Positions 9,103 through 16,891 of a stretch of DNA of 64,000 nt are shown one piece after another. How positions within the stretch are numbered: the first letter of the stretch is position 1; each line of letters opens with the position of its first letter. The notes beneath the pieces are model-generated. The model was not told the origin of the DNA, ran no database searches, and saw only the letters and a list, made by a program, of their open reading frames with translations. Source of the DNA: Pseudoalteromonas sp. A601 (lineage in GTDB: Bacteria; Pseudomonadota; Gammaproteobacteria; Enterobacterales; Alteromonadaceae); the NCBI RefSeq assembly GCF_002165575.1, contig NZ_MXQF01000024.1, forward strand, positions 1-64,000. Direction: 5' to 3'. The translations under genes and the position numbers were made by a program.

Positions 9103-9988
9103 TTAATTGTTTACGTAAACTAGGGTGCTCACTTAGCCACTTTGCCAACAACTCAACACCCGCTAAGTGCGGATAATGCTTACGAGATGCTAACACCACG
9201 CTGCGCTGCTGAGTTGGAAATATAGGCAAATACTTAATTCCGTCACGCTCAGCTGCTGCAAGCTTAGGCACAAAAGTGACCCCATCGTCCATGGCAACCA
9301 AGGCTAATAACGTTTCTAAACTATTACCTTGATACTCATTCGATACATCTACACCTGCCGCAAAGCAAAAACGCTGAGCCTGATCTTTAAAACAATGCCC
9401 ATCGCTGAGCATTAATAAGCTACACGTTTTTAACTCATCTAACGCGACCTTACTACGCTGAGCAAGTTTATTTTGCGTTGACAAGGCCACTAAAAAGTCT
9501 TCTTTATATATATTAACTGTATGATAAAGCTTAAGTTCAGACACATCTGCTAGTATTGCAATGTCTAGCTCACCATTATCAAGTGCCGCTAGAATAGTGC
9601 TGGTTTGCATTTCAACAAAGGCAAACTGACTATCAGCAAAGGCTTCTTTCATTGAGGTAAGTAAAGTAGGTAATAAATACGGCGCAATAGTTGGGATAAT
9701 ACCTATTTTTACCCTACCCTGTAATGGGGCGCTCGATGTTGCCGCTAGCTCTTTTAGTATTTGGGTTTGCTCTAACACTAACTTTATCTGTGTCAACAAA
9801 CGTTCACCTTGCATAGTTAAAGTAACTTGCTTAGTAGAACGGTCAAATAATGTAACGCCCAATTCTTGTTCTAGCTTTTTAATTTGGCCACTCAACGTTG
9901 GCTGACTAACATAACAAGCGTCTGCCGCTTTACGAAAATGTTTAAAGTGGGCAACTGCTTTTACATATTCAAGATCTTTTAAATTCAT
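9086..9988 (-). CDS. oxyR: Hydrogen-peroxide-sensing LysR-type activator OxyR
   Basis: A transcription factor that is turned on by disulfide formation when cells meet peroxide. The N-terminal helix-turn-helix (RKAADACYVSQPTLSGQIKKLE) matches OxyR as a whole (shown here in part: VSQPTLSGQIKK). The two redox cysteines lie in GHCFKDQAQRFCF at residues 199 and 208, the same numbers as in E. coli OxyR, when translation starts at the ATG at 9988 (MNLKDLEY). An upstream ATG would add five residues. The gene is divergent from a peroxiredoxin gene, and an OxyR operator lies between them, so autoregulation and shared control are likely. Confidence 0.93.
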   Translation of the reverse strand: MNLKDLEYVKAVAHFKHFRKAADACYVSQPTLSGQIKKLEQELGVTLFDRSTKQVTLTMQGERLLTQIKLVLEQTQILKELAATSSAPLQGRVKIGIIPTIAPYLLPTLLTSMKEAFADSQFAFVEMQTSTILAALDNGELDIAILADVSELKLYHTVNIYKEDFLVALSTQNKLAQRSKVALDELKTCSLLMLSDGHCFKDQAQRFCFAAGVDVSNEYQGNSLETLLALVAMDDGVTFVPKLAAAERDGIKYLPIFPTQQRSVVLASRKHYPHLAGVELLAKWLSEHPSLRKQLTKAIV

Positions 9989-10004
9989 AGTAAGCTCAAA
10001 CATA

Positions 10005-10041
10005 ATAGGTAATACCTATCATGGTAATACAAATAAACGAT
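10005..10041. promoter_or_regulatory. OxyR operator between oxyR and the peroxiredoxin gene
   Basis: The known OxyR target is two copies of ATAGnTnnnAnCTAT separated by seven bases. Bases 10005-10019 (ATAGGTAATACCTAT) match all ten fixed positions. A second copy at 10027-10041, exactly seven bases further, matches seven of ten. The site covers the start region of oxyR and lies 62 bases before the peroxiredoxin gene. Confidence 0.82.
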
Positions 10042-10102
10042 TGGAGCTATTACAAGTTTCACGACATAATGGCTATCAACAAATCAAGAGGAACTAAAAA
10101 AC

Positions 10103-10831
10103 ATGTTAAACAATATTGAAGGTCAAACAATTCCACAAGTTACATTCGCAACTCGCGTAAATGATGAGTGGAAATCAGTAACATCAGACGACATTTTTAA
10201 AGGCAAAACTGTTGTTGTATTTTCACTACCAGGTGCATTTACACCAACGTGTTCATCAACTCATTTACCACGCTACAACGAGTTAGCAGGTGTACTTAAG
10301 CAAAATGGTGTTGATGACATCGTATGTTTATCAGTAAACGATACTTTTGTAATGAACGCTTGGGCTCAAAACCAAGAAGCACAAAACATTACCTTACTAC
10401 CAGATGGTAACGGTGAATTTACAGACGGCATGGGCATGCTAGTAGATAAAAATGACCTAGGCTTTGGCAAACGCAGCTGGCGCTATTCAATGCTGGTTAA
10501 AGACGGCGTGATTGACAAAATGTTCATCGAGCCAGATTTACCAGGCGACCCGTTTGAAGTATCAGACGCAGACACTATGCTTGATTACATCAATCCTGAG
10601 CAAGTAAAGCCACAAGCAGTAAGCATATTTACTAAACCTGGTTGCCCATTCTGTAGTAAAGCAAAAGCGTTACTAGAAGAAAAAGGCTTAGTGTTTGAGG
10701 AAATCACCATGGGTGCAGGTGCATCTTTAACAAGCCTTAAAGCCATCTCAGGCCGTGAAACCGTACCACAAGTATTTATTGGCGGAACGCACATTGGTGG
10801 CTCTGACGATTTAGAAAAATACTTTGCTTAA
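10103..10831 (+). CDS. Peroxiredoxin-glutaredoxin hybrid protein
   Basis: A thiol peroxidase with its own reductant domain. Residues 1-165 are a Prx5-type peroxiredoxin with the peroxidatic Cys50 in PGAFTPTCS. Residues 170-242 are a glutaredoxin with the redox pair CPFC (181-184), the cis-Pro motif TVPQVFI and GGSDDL. This fusion, known from Haemophilus and many marine gammaproteobacteria, reduces hydrogen and alkyl peroxides with glutathione. The gene is divergent from oxyR and downstream of an OxyR site, so it should be induced by peroxide. The ribosome site AGAGGA is good. A palindromic terminator follows. Confidence 0.95.
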   Translation: MLNNIEGQTIPQVTFATRVNDEWKSVTSDDIFKGKTVVVFSLPGAFTPTCSSTHLPRYNELAGVLKQNGVDDIVCLSVNDTFVMNAWAQNQEAQNITLLPDGNGEFTDGMGMLVDKNDLGFGKRSWRYSMLVKDGVIDKMFIEPDLPGDPFEVSDADTMLDYINPEQVKPQAVSIFTKPGCPFCSKAKALLEEKGLVFEEITMGAGASLTSLKAISGRETVPQVFIGGTHIGGSDDLEKYFA

Positions 10832-10856
10832 TTAAGTAATCCTTTAAGCACATGAT

Positions 10857-10876
10857 TAGGGGCATTAATGCCCCTA
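10857..10876 (+). terminator. Terminator after the peroxiredoxin-glutaredoxin gene
   Basis: A perfect 20-base palindrome (TAGGGGCAT with its complement ATGCCCCTA around TA) is followed by CTTTTACC. It stands between two genes read in the same direction and should separate their transcripts at least in part. Confidence 0.7.
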
Positions 10877-10955
10877 CTTTTACCTTTTTACGTACCCATT
10901 TTATTAACTTATTTAAAACCAGTTTTTTAATAAAATTGGTATTGAGGACATCACC

Positions 10956-12404
10956 ATGAAAGAACTAAACACTGATGTTGTTGTAATTGGTGCAGGCACT
11001 GCCGGCCTAAGTGCATACCGTAACGCAAAACAACACACACCAAACGTATTAATGATTGAAGCAGGCCCATACGGCACTACCTGTGCGCGTGTTGGCTGTA
11101 TGCCTAGTAAATTATTGATTGCAGCCGCTGAAGCCGCTCATTCAATCGAAACAGCACCGGCATTTGGTGTACATAGTTCAAAACCTACCATTAATGGTGT
11201 TGAAGTAATGGCACGGGTGCGCAATGAACGCGACCGCTTTGTAGGCTTTGTGGTTGAGGCCGTAGATGAAATTCCAAGTGAAGATAAAATTCGTGGCTAT
11301 GCAAAGTTTCTCGATGCCAACCGCGTTCAAATTGACGACCACACAATTATTAATGCAAAACGCTTTGTTATCGCAACGGGCTCACGTCCTGCTTACCCTG
11401 GCGTATTTAATAACTTTGGCGATAAATTAATAATTAATGACGACGTGTTCGATTGGCAAGACTTGCCAGAATCTGTTGCCGTGTTTGGCCCCGGCGTTAT
11501 TGGCCTTGAAATTGGCCAAGCTTTGCACCGTTTAGGTGTTAAGGTAAAGCTATTTGGTGTGGGTGGCGCTATAGGCCCTATTACCGACCCTGTCATTAAA
11601 GATTACGCCAACACTGTATTTGCAGAAGAATTTTTTGTGGATACCGACTCAAATGTGTCTGATATGCAAAAAGTCGACGATAAAGCGCAACTTACTTATG
11701 TTGACAAAAACGGCGACAAGCAAACCGAACAATTTGATTTTGTACTCGCCGCTACCGGCCGCATACCGAATACCGACAAACTCGGACTTGAAAACACAGG
11801 GATTGAGCTAGATGAACGAGGCGTACCAATTGCCGATAAACACACTATGCAATGTGGCGATTCAAACATATTTATCGCCGGGGATGCCAGTAATATGATC
11901 CCTCTATTACACGAAGCAAGTGACCAAGGCACCATTGCTGGGCAAAACGCAGGACGCTTCCCAGATGTGCGAAACGGCTTACGTCGTGCTTCTATTGCAG
12001 CGGTATTTAGTGACCCACAAATCGCGATGGTAGGCGAAAGCTACAAACAAATAACAGAGCGTTTAGGTGAATGCGGTTGTTTTGAAGCCGGCGAAGTCAG
12101 CTTTGAAAACCAAGGCCGCAGCCGTGTAATGCTAAAAAACAAAGGCCATATGCGAGTATACGCAGAGCAAGGGACTGGCTTATTTATTGGCGCTGAGTTT
12201 ATCGGCCCACAAGCCGAGCATATAGCCCATTTACTAGCATGGGCAGTACAAAACAAAATGACCGTACCACAAATGCTTGATATGCCATTTTATCACCCAG
12301 TGATTGAAGAAGGCCTGCGTACCGCCCTTCGTGATTTAAACGCTAAACTAAAATTTGGCCCAGATATCATAAACCACTGTATGGAATGTGGCCCAGGCGC
12401 TTAA
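10956..12404 (+). CDS. Dihydrolipoamide dehydrogenase-like flavoprotein disulfide reductase
   Basis: A FAD- and NAD(P)H-dependent disulfide oxidoreductase. The FAD-binding fingerprint GAGTAG is at about 12-17, the redox-active cysteine pair C43/C48 is in CARVGCMPSK, a second dinucleotide-binding fold begins near VAVFGPGVIGLE, the ATGRIPN motif closes the NAD domain, and the C-terminal interface carries HPVIEEGLRTAL with the proton-relay His. Its 482 residues fit the family. It is not in a pyruvate- or oxoglutarate-dehydrogenase operon. Sitting next to oxyR and the Prx-Grx gene, it probably serves in thiol redox defence; the true substrate cannot be told from sequence. Confidence 0.88.
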   Translation: MKELNTDVVVIGAGTAGLSAYRNAKQHTPNVLMIEAGPYGTTCARVGCMPSKLLIAAAEAAHSIETAPAFGVHSSKPTINGVEVMARVRNERDRFVGFVVEAVDEIPSEDKIRGYAKFLDANRVQIDDHTIINAKRFVIATGSRPAYPGVFNNFGDKLIINDDVFDWQDLPESVAVFGPGVIGLEIGQALHRLGVKVKLFGVGGAIGPITDPVIKDYANTVFAEEFFVDTDSNVSDMQKVDDKAQLTYVDKNGDKQTEQFDFVLAATGRIPNTDKLGLENTGIELDERGVPIADKHTMQCGDSNIFIAGDASNMIPLLHEASDQGTIAGQNAGRFPDVRNGLRRASIAAVFSDPQIAMVGESYKQITERLGECGCFEAGEVSFENQGRSRVMLKNKGHMRVYAEQGTGLFIGAEFIGPQAEHIAHLLAWAVQNKMTVPQMLDMPFYHPVIEEGLRTALRDLNAKLKFGPDIINHCMECGPGA

Positions 12405-12434
12405 ACCAAGCGCTTAAACAAATACGCACACAAC

Positions 12435-12458
12435 AAAGGAAGCCTCGGTTTCCTTTTT
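12435..12458 (+). terminator. Rho-independent terminator
   Basis: AAAGGAAGC pairs with the following GTTTCCTTT around a short loop and runs into a stretch of T at 12454-12459. It lies 31 bases after the flavoprotein gene stop codon. Confidence 0.75.
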
Positions 12459-12477
12459 TATTATCATGTACTTTGGG

Positions 12478-12606
12478 TTAAATGATCACTTTATCACCAT
12501 GACTTGGCGGTGTTGAAGTAACAATAAACTCAAGATCAACGTCGCCATAATTACATAATTGATGAACAACTCCTGTTGGCACATGCAAACCCTGCTGCGG
12601 GTTTTA
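12478..12606 (-). pseudogene. 3' remnant of a cupin-domain protein gene
   Basis: On the minus strand a 42-codon open stretch ends in TAA and reads like the end of a cupin: QGLHVPTGVVHQLCNYG, then LEFIVTSTPP and SHGDKVII. HVPTGVVHQ is the metal-site beta-barrel pattern of small cupins. Immediately 5' there is an in-frame stop and no start codon, and the sequence turns non-coding. The gene appears to have lost its front part, presumably when the accessory DNA to the right was inserted. It marks the left edge of the variable region. Confidence 0.65.
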
Positions 12607-12735
12607 TTCGCGCGATAAAGTGTAAAACAATCAATGTGAAGATAGATATCACACTAAAATTAAAAGAGTTAACTCAGGTTAATTACTGATAACGCGTTAA
12701 TCGAAATTAAGATGTCTGAAGTCAGGATTTTCCCC

Positions 12736-12773
12736 CTGAGACTCTGAGACTCTGAGACTCTGAGACTCTGAGA
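12736..12773. repeat. Tandem repeat, unit CTGAGACT, 4.75 copies
   Basis: Four perfect head-to-tail copies of CTGAGACT are followed by CTGAGA. The array lies in non-coding DNA at the left side of the accessory region. An 8-base unit can change copy number by replication slippage; no gene is visibly controlled by it. Confidence 0.9.
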
Positions 12774-12902
12774 AAAAGGGTTGCAGGGGATGTATGGGTA
12801 ACCAACTAGTTTATCTTAGATGATATTTTAACATCTAAAGTGTGAATATTTAGAGTTTAGCAAACCCAAGGCTTAGACCAATCAAAATTGTAATATTTAT
12901 TA

Positions 12903-13102
12903 GTACAAGCTCGTTTTGCTGCTGACAACAGCGATTGGAAAGGCTACATACTCGCTATGGGTGGTTTACACACAAAGCTAAAAGATAGACCCATCAAATT
13001 ACACACCAATTAAACATCGTTGAGGAAACTGGTGAGTGTTTGCAAAGCTATTACGATGGTGAACTCATTCTCAAAGTAAAAGGTTTGCTGGTAAAGCTAT
13101 AA
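12903..13102 (+). pseudogene. Remnant of a phage replication protein (P2 gpA-like)
   Basis: Two consecutive fragments in different frames read like one gene. Frame 3 (12903-13013) gives SDWKGYILAMGGLH and KDRPIKLHT; frame 2 (13013-13102) gives IVEETGECLQSYYDGEL and KVKGLLVKL before a stop. A DW-GYI-A-GG pattern followed by a basic Arg-Pro segment is like the C-terminal part of P2-type replication initiator proteins. A frameshift and missing ends make it a decayed fragment. The family call rests on pattern memory only, so it is tentative. Confidence 0.42.
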
Positions 13103-13158
13103 TCACAAGGAACTATTCATGGAAGGTAGAAAAAGCATAACCTAAAGCTGAAACGAGT

Positions 13159-13269
13159 TAGCTAAAGCTCCCTACTATCTAAAAAAAGAGCTAAAGCTAT
13201 CACTTTTAAATAACGCTGTAATTAAACACAACATTTCAAATAGCTAAAGCTACCTATTGAGCTTTAGCT
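13159..13269. repeat. Scattered AGCTAAAGCT motif, four copies
   Basis: The 10-base near-palindrome AGCTAAAGCT occurs at 13160-13169, 13189-13198 and 13242-13251, and once inverted at 13260-13269. The last two form a potential hairpin. The 1.1-kb stretch 12405-13490 otherwise holds only gene remnants and an 8-base tandem repeat; I see no intact gene in it. Confidence 0.7.
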
Positions 13270-13490
13270 CATATCAAACACCAGCACAAAACCAAAATAA
13301 CCTTTAATTCACTGTCCGGAATTAGTTGACCACAACACTTTGCCAGAATGGCAAGAAAGATCTTACTTGGAGTTCTGTGAATAACTGTACTTTAGTTTGA
13401 GCCTATATTAATTGTGGTATCTTGTTAAGGTTCTATTATTATAAAATTTGTATAGAATATAAAAAATGACTTAAGTAATAGGGATTTCTC

Positions 13491-14705
13491 TTGGAAAATA
13501 CAAATATTGATGCTCCTCGACTAACAGATGATGATTTTGAAGAGGAGTTTGAAGAAGAAATACTTGAGCCCTTTGATCCAGAAAAAATATCTATCGAACA
13601 GAAAGTTGTATCTATGGATGCAATTAAGAGAAGGTTGAAACAAGGCTCTATTCGCTTATCGCCCGACTTTCAGAGAAACGAAGTTTGGGATGAAACTCGT
13701 AAAAGTCAGCTGATAGAATCTATTATGCTTAAAATCCCTTTGCCAATGTTTTATGTATCTGCAAATGAGCAAGGCGAATGGGAGGTAGTCGATGGTCTAC
13801 AAAGATTATCTACAATTAGAGATTTCTTACTTTTAAGTCCACAGACTGGTTTGCCATTAAAGTTACAAAAGCTAGAGTTTCTACAAAAGAAATTTGGTGC
13901 AATGACATTTGCGCAAATGGAAGAAGATCCAAAGTGTCAAAGAGTACTAAATACTATAATGGAAACGGAGTTAAGGTTTACTGTTATTAACCCCGGAACA
14001 CCTGAAGATGTAAAACGCAATATTTTCAAAAGAATCAACACTGGTGGACTACCTTTAACAAGCCAAGAAATAAGGCATGCGTTATATCAAGGAACTTCAA
14101 CTGAGTTGCTAAAACAATTAATGGGGAGTCAGTATTTTATCGACGCCATTAACTCAAAAATAAACGATAAAAGGATGGCAACAAGAGAGCTAATCCTTCG
14201 CTTTGTCGCATTTTATATATTTGATAAGGTTGATTATAAAGCTAGCCTAGATAAATGGCTTAGTGATGCTATGAGAGTAATTAATTTATTTCCAGAGCTT
14301 GAAGAACGTAAACTCATAAAATTATTTCCTGAAAGCCAGATCCCAGTAATAAAAACAAATTCCACTGATGAAATTAGGTATAACTTTGAATTAGCAATGT
14401 ATAGAGCTAAAAGATTATTTGGTGAGCATGCTTTTAGAAAGTCTACAATTCATGATGATAAAAAGACTCCTGTGAATAAAGCTCTCTTCGAATGTTGGTC
14501 AAACATTTTATGTAAACTTTCTGAAGAGGACTTTAATAAGCTACTAAAAAATAAAATTGAATTCAACAGGGACTATAAGCAAAAACTATTGAATGACGAT
14601 TTAATTAACTCTATTAGTAGACATGCTTCACAAGCTGTTAGAGGTGTTAACTTTCGGTATAACACTTTCAATAGCTTAGTTAACAAATATTTGGAAGTGT
14701 TATGA
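13491..14705 (+). CDS. DUF262 (ParB/GmrS-like) protein of a putative defence operon
   Basis: First gene of a three-gene AT-rich operon. The DUF262 domain is recognised by LSPDFQRNEVWDE (57-69), the motif DGLQR (101-105, the family's usual DGQQR with one change) and the region FKRINTGGLPLTSQEIRHA. DUF262 domains are ParB-like nucleotide-binding folds, best known from the modified-DNA restriction enzyme GmrSD and from other phage-defence proteins. I see no HNH nuclease (DUF1524) at the C-terminus, so any nuclease must come from a partner. The start codon is TTG, preceded by AGGG seven bases upstream. The start of the next gene overlaps by four bases. Confidence 0.82.
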   Translation: MENTNIDAPRLTDDDFEEEFEEEILEPFDPEKISIEQKVVSMDAIKRRLKQGSIRLSPDFQRNEVWDETRKSQLIESIMLKIPLPMFYVSANEQGEWEVVDGLQRLSTIRDFLLLSPQTGLPLKLQKLEFLQKKFGAMTFAQMEEDPKCQRVLNTIMETELRFTVINPGTPEDVKRNIFKRINTGGLPLTSQEIRHALYQGTSTELLKQLMGSQYFIDAINSKINDKRMATRELILRFVAFYIFDKVDYKASLDKWLSDAMRVINLFPELEERKLIKLFPESQIPVIKTNSTDEIRYNFELAMYRAKRLFGEHAFRKSTIHDDKKTPVNKALFECWSNILCKLSEEDFNKLLKNKIEFNRDYKQKLLNDDLINSISRHASQAVRGVNFRYNTFNSLVNKYLEVL

Positions 14706-15769
14706 TTGAAACATTAAACCTAGTAAATTTTAAATCTTTTGTTGATTTAAAATTACCACTTAAACCGTTGACAATTCTTTCTGGTTTAAACAATTGTGGG
14801 AAAAGTTCAATTATACAATCACTAAGAATGTATGAAAAAGCATGCAAAAATAGATCACCTTTACTAGAGGGTTATGGTTCTTTAAAGGAACTAAGATCAA
14901 AGTTCGCAAACCCAAACGAACCAATAGAGATAAAGCTATGCTTTGTTGATAAATCAGATGATAAACTCATACTTCATGAAGATGAATCAAAGCAAGAAGC
15001 TCCTAATAAAAAACCTATATTATCTTTTATATCAGCTGATAGACTTGGCCCCCAGACTTATTTGCCTCTAAGTAATAGTTTAAGCTTTCCTACCATAGGC
15101 GATAGAGGTGAATATGTATATGAGTTTATTGACAAGCTATCACTTTCAATAGTTCCAGAATCGATTCAGCATGAAAATGGTGAGGGAGATACACTTCCTT
15201 TAGCTATAAAAGGATGGTTATCTGAAATATCTCCTAATGTAGAATTTCAATATAAACTAAATCCCAAGGTTGATATATCACAAGCTACATTCGATGAGTT
15301 CCGACCTAAAAATGTTGGCTTTGGAATAAGTAATGCTCTTCCTATAATTACTACAATTTTAGGACATATAGCTGAAAAACCACTGCAGGGATGGGATGAT
15401 GACTGGGGTGATAAGTGGGATAAATTAAGAAAAAATAATACTATCATTATAATTGAAAATCCTGAAACCCACCTTCACCCCAAAGGTCAAACTGCTATGG
15501 GGGTTTTACTAGGTATTGCCGCATCTCACGGCATACAGATGATAATTGAAACTCATAGCGACCATTTGATGGATGGCATTAGACTTGCCTGCAAAGAGAA
15601 ACATGTTTCACACTCTGATGTGGTTTTTCATTACCTATCTAAAGAAAATACAAAATCTGAAACAACGATTCAAACTCCCAAGATGGACGAAAACGGGAAG
15701 CTAAACTTTTGGCCTAATGGTTTTTTTGATCAATCAATGAAAGTAAGAGCTAAATTAGCAAGGAAGTAA
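14702..15769 (+). CDS. AAA ATPase, DUF3696-type, of a putative defence operon
   Basis: A 355-residue SMC/ABC-like ATPase of the AAA15 (overcoming-lysogenisation-defect-like) group. The Walker A GLNNCGKSS is at 28-36, the Walker B IIIIENPETHLHP at about 248-260, and a switch motif IETHSDHLMDGIRLA begins near 281. The C-terminal segment with SHSDVVFHYL and a following region fits DUF3696. Such proteins often act as sensors or motors in phage-defence modules together with a nuclease or toxin partner. The gene starts inside the stop of the DUF262 gene (ATGA) and the third gene begins one base after its stop, so the three products are made together. Confidence 0.85.
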   Translation: MIETLNLVNFKSFVDLKLPLKPLTILSGLNNCGKSSIIQSLRMYEKACKNRSPLLEGYGSLKELRSKFANPNEPIEIKLCFVDKSDDKLILHEDESKQEAPNKKPILSFISADRLGPQTYLPLSNSLSFPTIGDRGEYVYEFIDKLSLSIVPESIQHENGEGDTLPLAIKGWLSEISPNVEFQYKLNPKVDISQATFDEFRPKNVGFGISNALPIITTILGHIAEKPLQGWDDDWGDKWDKLRKNNTIIIIENPETHLHPKGQTAMGVLLGIAASHGIQMIIETHSDHLMDGIRLACKEKHVSHSDVVFHYLSKENTKSETTIQTPKMDENGKLNFWPNGFFDQSMKVRAKLARK

Positions 15770-15770
15770 T

Positions 15771-16667
15771 ATGGATCATTTGCTTTGTATTAATACAAAT
15801 AGCTTTCCAGCAGATTCTGAACAGTTAGCAGTTGAGCTGTTTGGCGATGCTCTTCAGGGCGTATTGGAATTATTTATAGAAGATAACGATAGAGTCATTT
15901 TTTATTTAGATGCTTTAAAAGATTTATGTTTACATGAATTAGTGCTTTGTGAGGGGTTTACATATAATGACTTCTTAGCTTACCTTGAGGCTCAAAGCGA
16001 ATTTGACCTCTTATCAGTTTTATTAGAAATAGAAGATAAATCTCCCGCCTTAGATTTTTTTAATGATAATGAATTGGATGAAATTGGCAACTTCACATAT
16101 TTTCTACCCAACCAAGGTATATATCAATTTTCTGATGTCTTTAGTATATCTGATCATCTAAGTGCAAAACTCTTAAGCTTGAACACTTCTCCAGAATGGA
16201 ATAATCATCAATTAGAGTTTAATAAAACACAGAACGGTGAATACAATCATAATACTTGTATCATTGATAATATTTCTACAAAAGCGCATGGTAGCCTTTT
16301 GTATGAAATATATAACTCACTACAATTAAATACGGCTTGTTCTACAGCATTAATATCTAATGAAGTCCTAAAATGGTTTTCTGAATTAAATATCGAAAAC
16401 AAAAATATTGTCTACAAGAAGTTAAGCTACTGCAATGAAAGAAACTTCAGAGGCAATGAGCCGCTGTTTAAATCAATTGTTGGAACACCAGGCCTATGGG
16501 AAGTCAGGTTCAGTGCCTTTTCAGGAGGAGCGATTAGGATGCTTTATAGAACTTACAATGATAAGAATATCCTCTTAGTAGGTTTCATAAAAAAATCGGA
16601 CAATGAAGGATACAAACAAAATATACAACAAGCTGAAGATATATTTATCAAAACATACGCAGTTTGA
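15771..16667 (+). CDS. Unknown protein with RelE/HigB-like C-terminal domain, putative defence effector
   Basis: Third gene of the operon, one base after the ATPase gene. Residues 1 to about 220 are acidic and do not resemble any family I know. Residues about 230-298 look like a RelE/HigB (phage Gp49-like) ribonuclease toxin: FKSIVGTPGLWEVRF, then GAIRMLYRT, then ILLVGFIKKS and QQAEDIFIK. In free-standing HigB toxins the pattern LyElR, R-yR, and L-gF-KK has the same order and spacing. A toxin domain fused to a long N-terminal part and locked in an operon with an ATPase suggests an effector that is released on infection. The toxin call is from motif order; activity is inferred. Confidence 0.7.
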   Translation: MDHLLCINTNSFPADSEQLAVELFGDALQGVLELFIEDNDRVIFYLDALKDLCLHELVLCEGFTYNDFLAYLEAQSEFDLLSVLLEIEDKSPALDFFNDNELDEIGNFTYFLPNQGIYQFSDVFSISDHLSAKLLSLNTSPEWNNHQLEFNKTQNGEYNHNTCIIDNISTKAHGSLLYEIYNSLQLNTACSTALISNEVLKWFSELNIENKNIVYKKLSYCNERNFRGNEPLFKSIVGTPGLWEVRFSAFSGGAIRMLYRTYNDKNILLVGFIKKSDNEGYKQNIQQAEDIFIKTYAV

Positions 16668-16731
16668 GCTACATATGTGCTATACAGAAAGATGATAAGC
16701 AAGGATTAAAACTGTAACCTATTGATTTTAT

Positions 16732-16745
16732 TGGTAGTCCCTGCA
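16732..16745. other. Candidate left attachment site of the island
   Basis: TGGTAGTCCCTGCA matches the end of the tRNA-Arg gene at 30079-30092 (TGGTAGCCCCTGCA) in 13 of 14 positions and in the same orientation. The core is short and the mismatch lowers certainty. Confidence 0.6.
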
Positions 16746-16808
16746 ACCACCAAGCAGGACTTATAAGCATATGATAAATAATAATTATACATTAATAAAA
16801 TGCAATAC

Positions 16809-16828
16809 GTGTAACATAGGGTGTAACA
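16809..16828. promoter_or_regulatory. Candidate integrase arm-type sites, left end
   Basis: GTGTAACA occurs at 16809-16816 and 16821-16828, a period of 12 bases. The same pair with the same period stands near the right end of the island. A further TTGTAAC follows at about 16839. They lie 64 bases inside the candidate core site. Confidence 0.55.
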
Positions 16829-16891
16829 AAAATATTTTTTGTAACTTTTGAAACACCCAGGACTAAAATAAATAAAGTTTTTTAAATTACT

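Noticed and set aside
12736-13269. Repeats that might be a CRISPR array
   Set aside because: Units are 8 to 10 bases without regular spacers, and no cas genes are near.
13311-13345. TGTCCGGAATTAGTTGACCAC-like stretch that resembles an insertion-sequence end
   Set aside because: No second end, target duplication or transposase is visible; too short to call.
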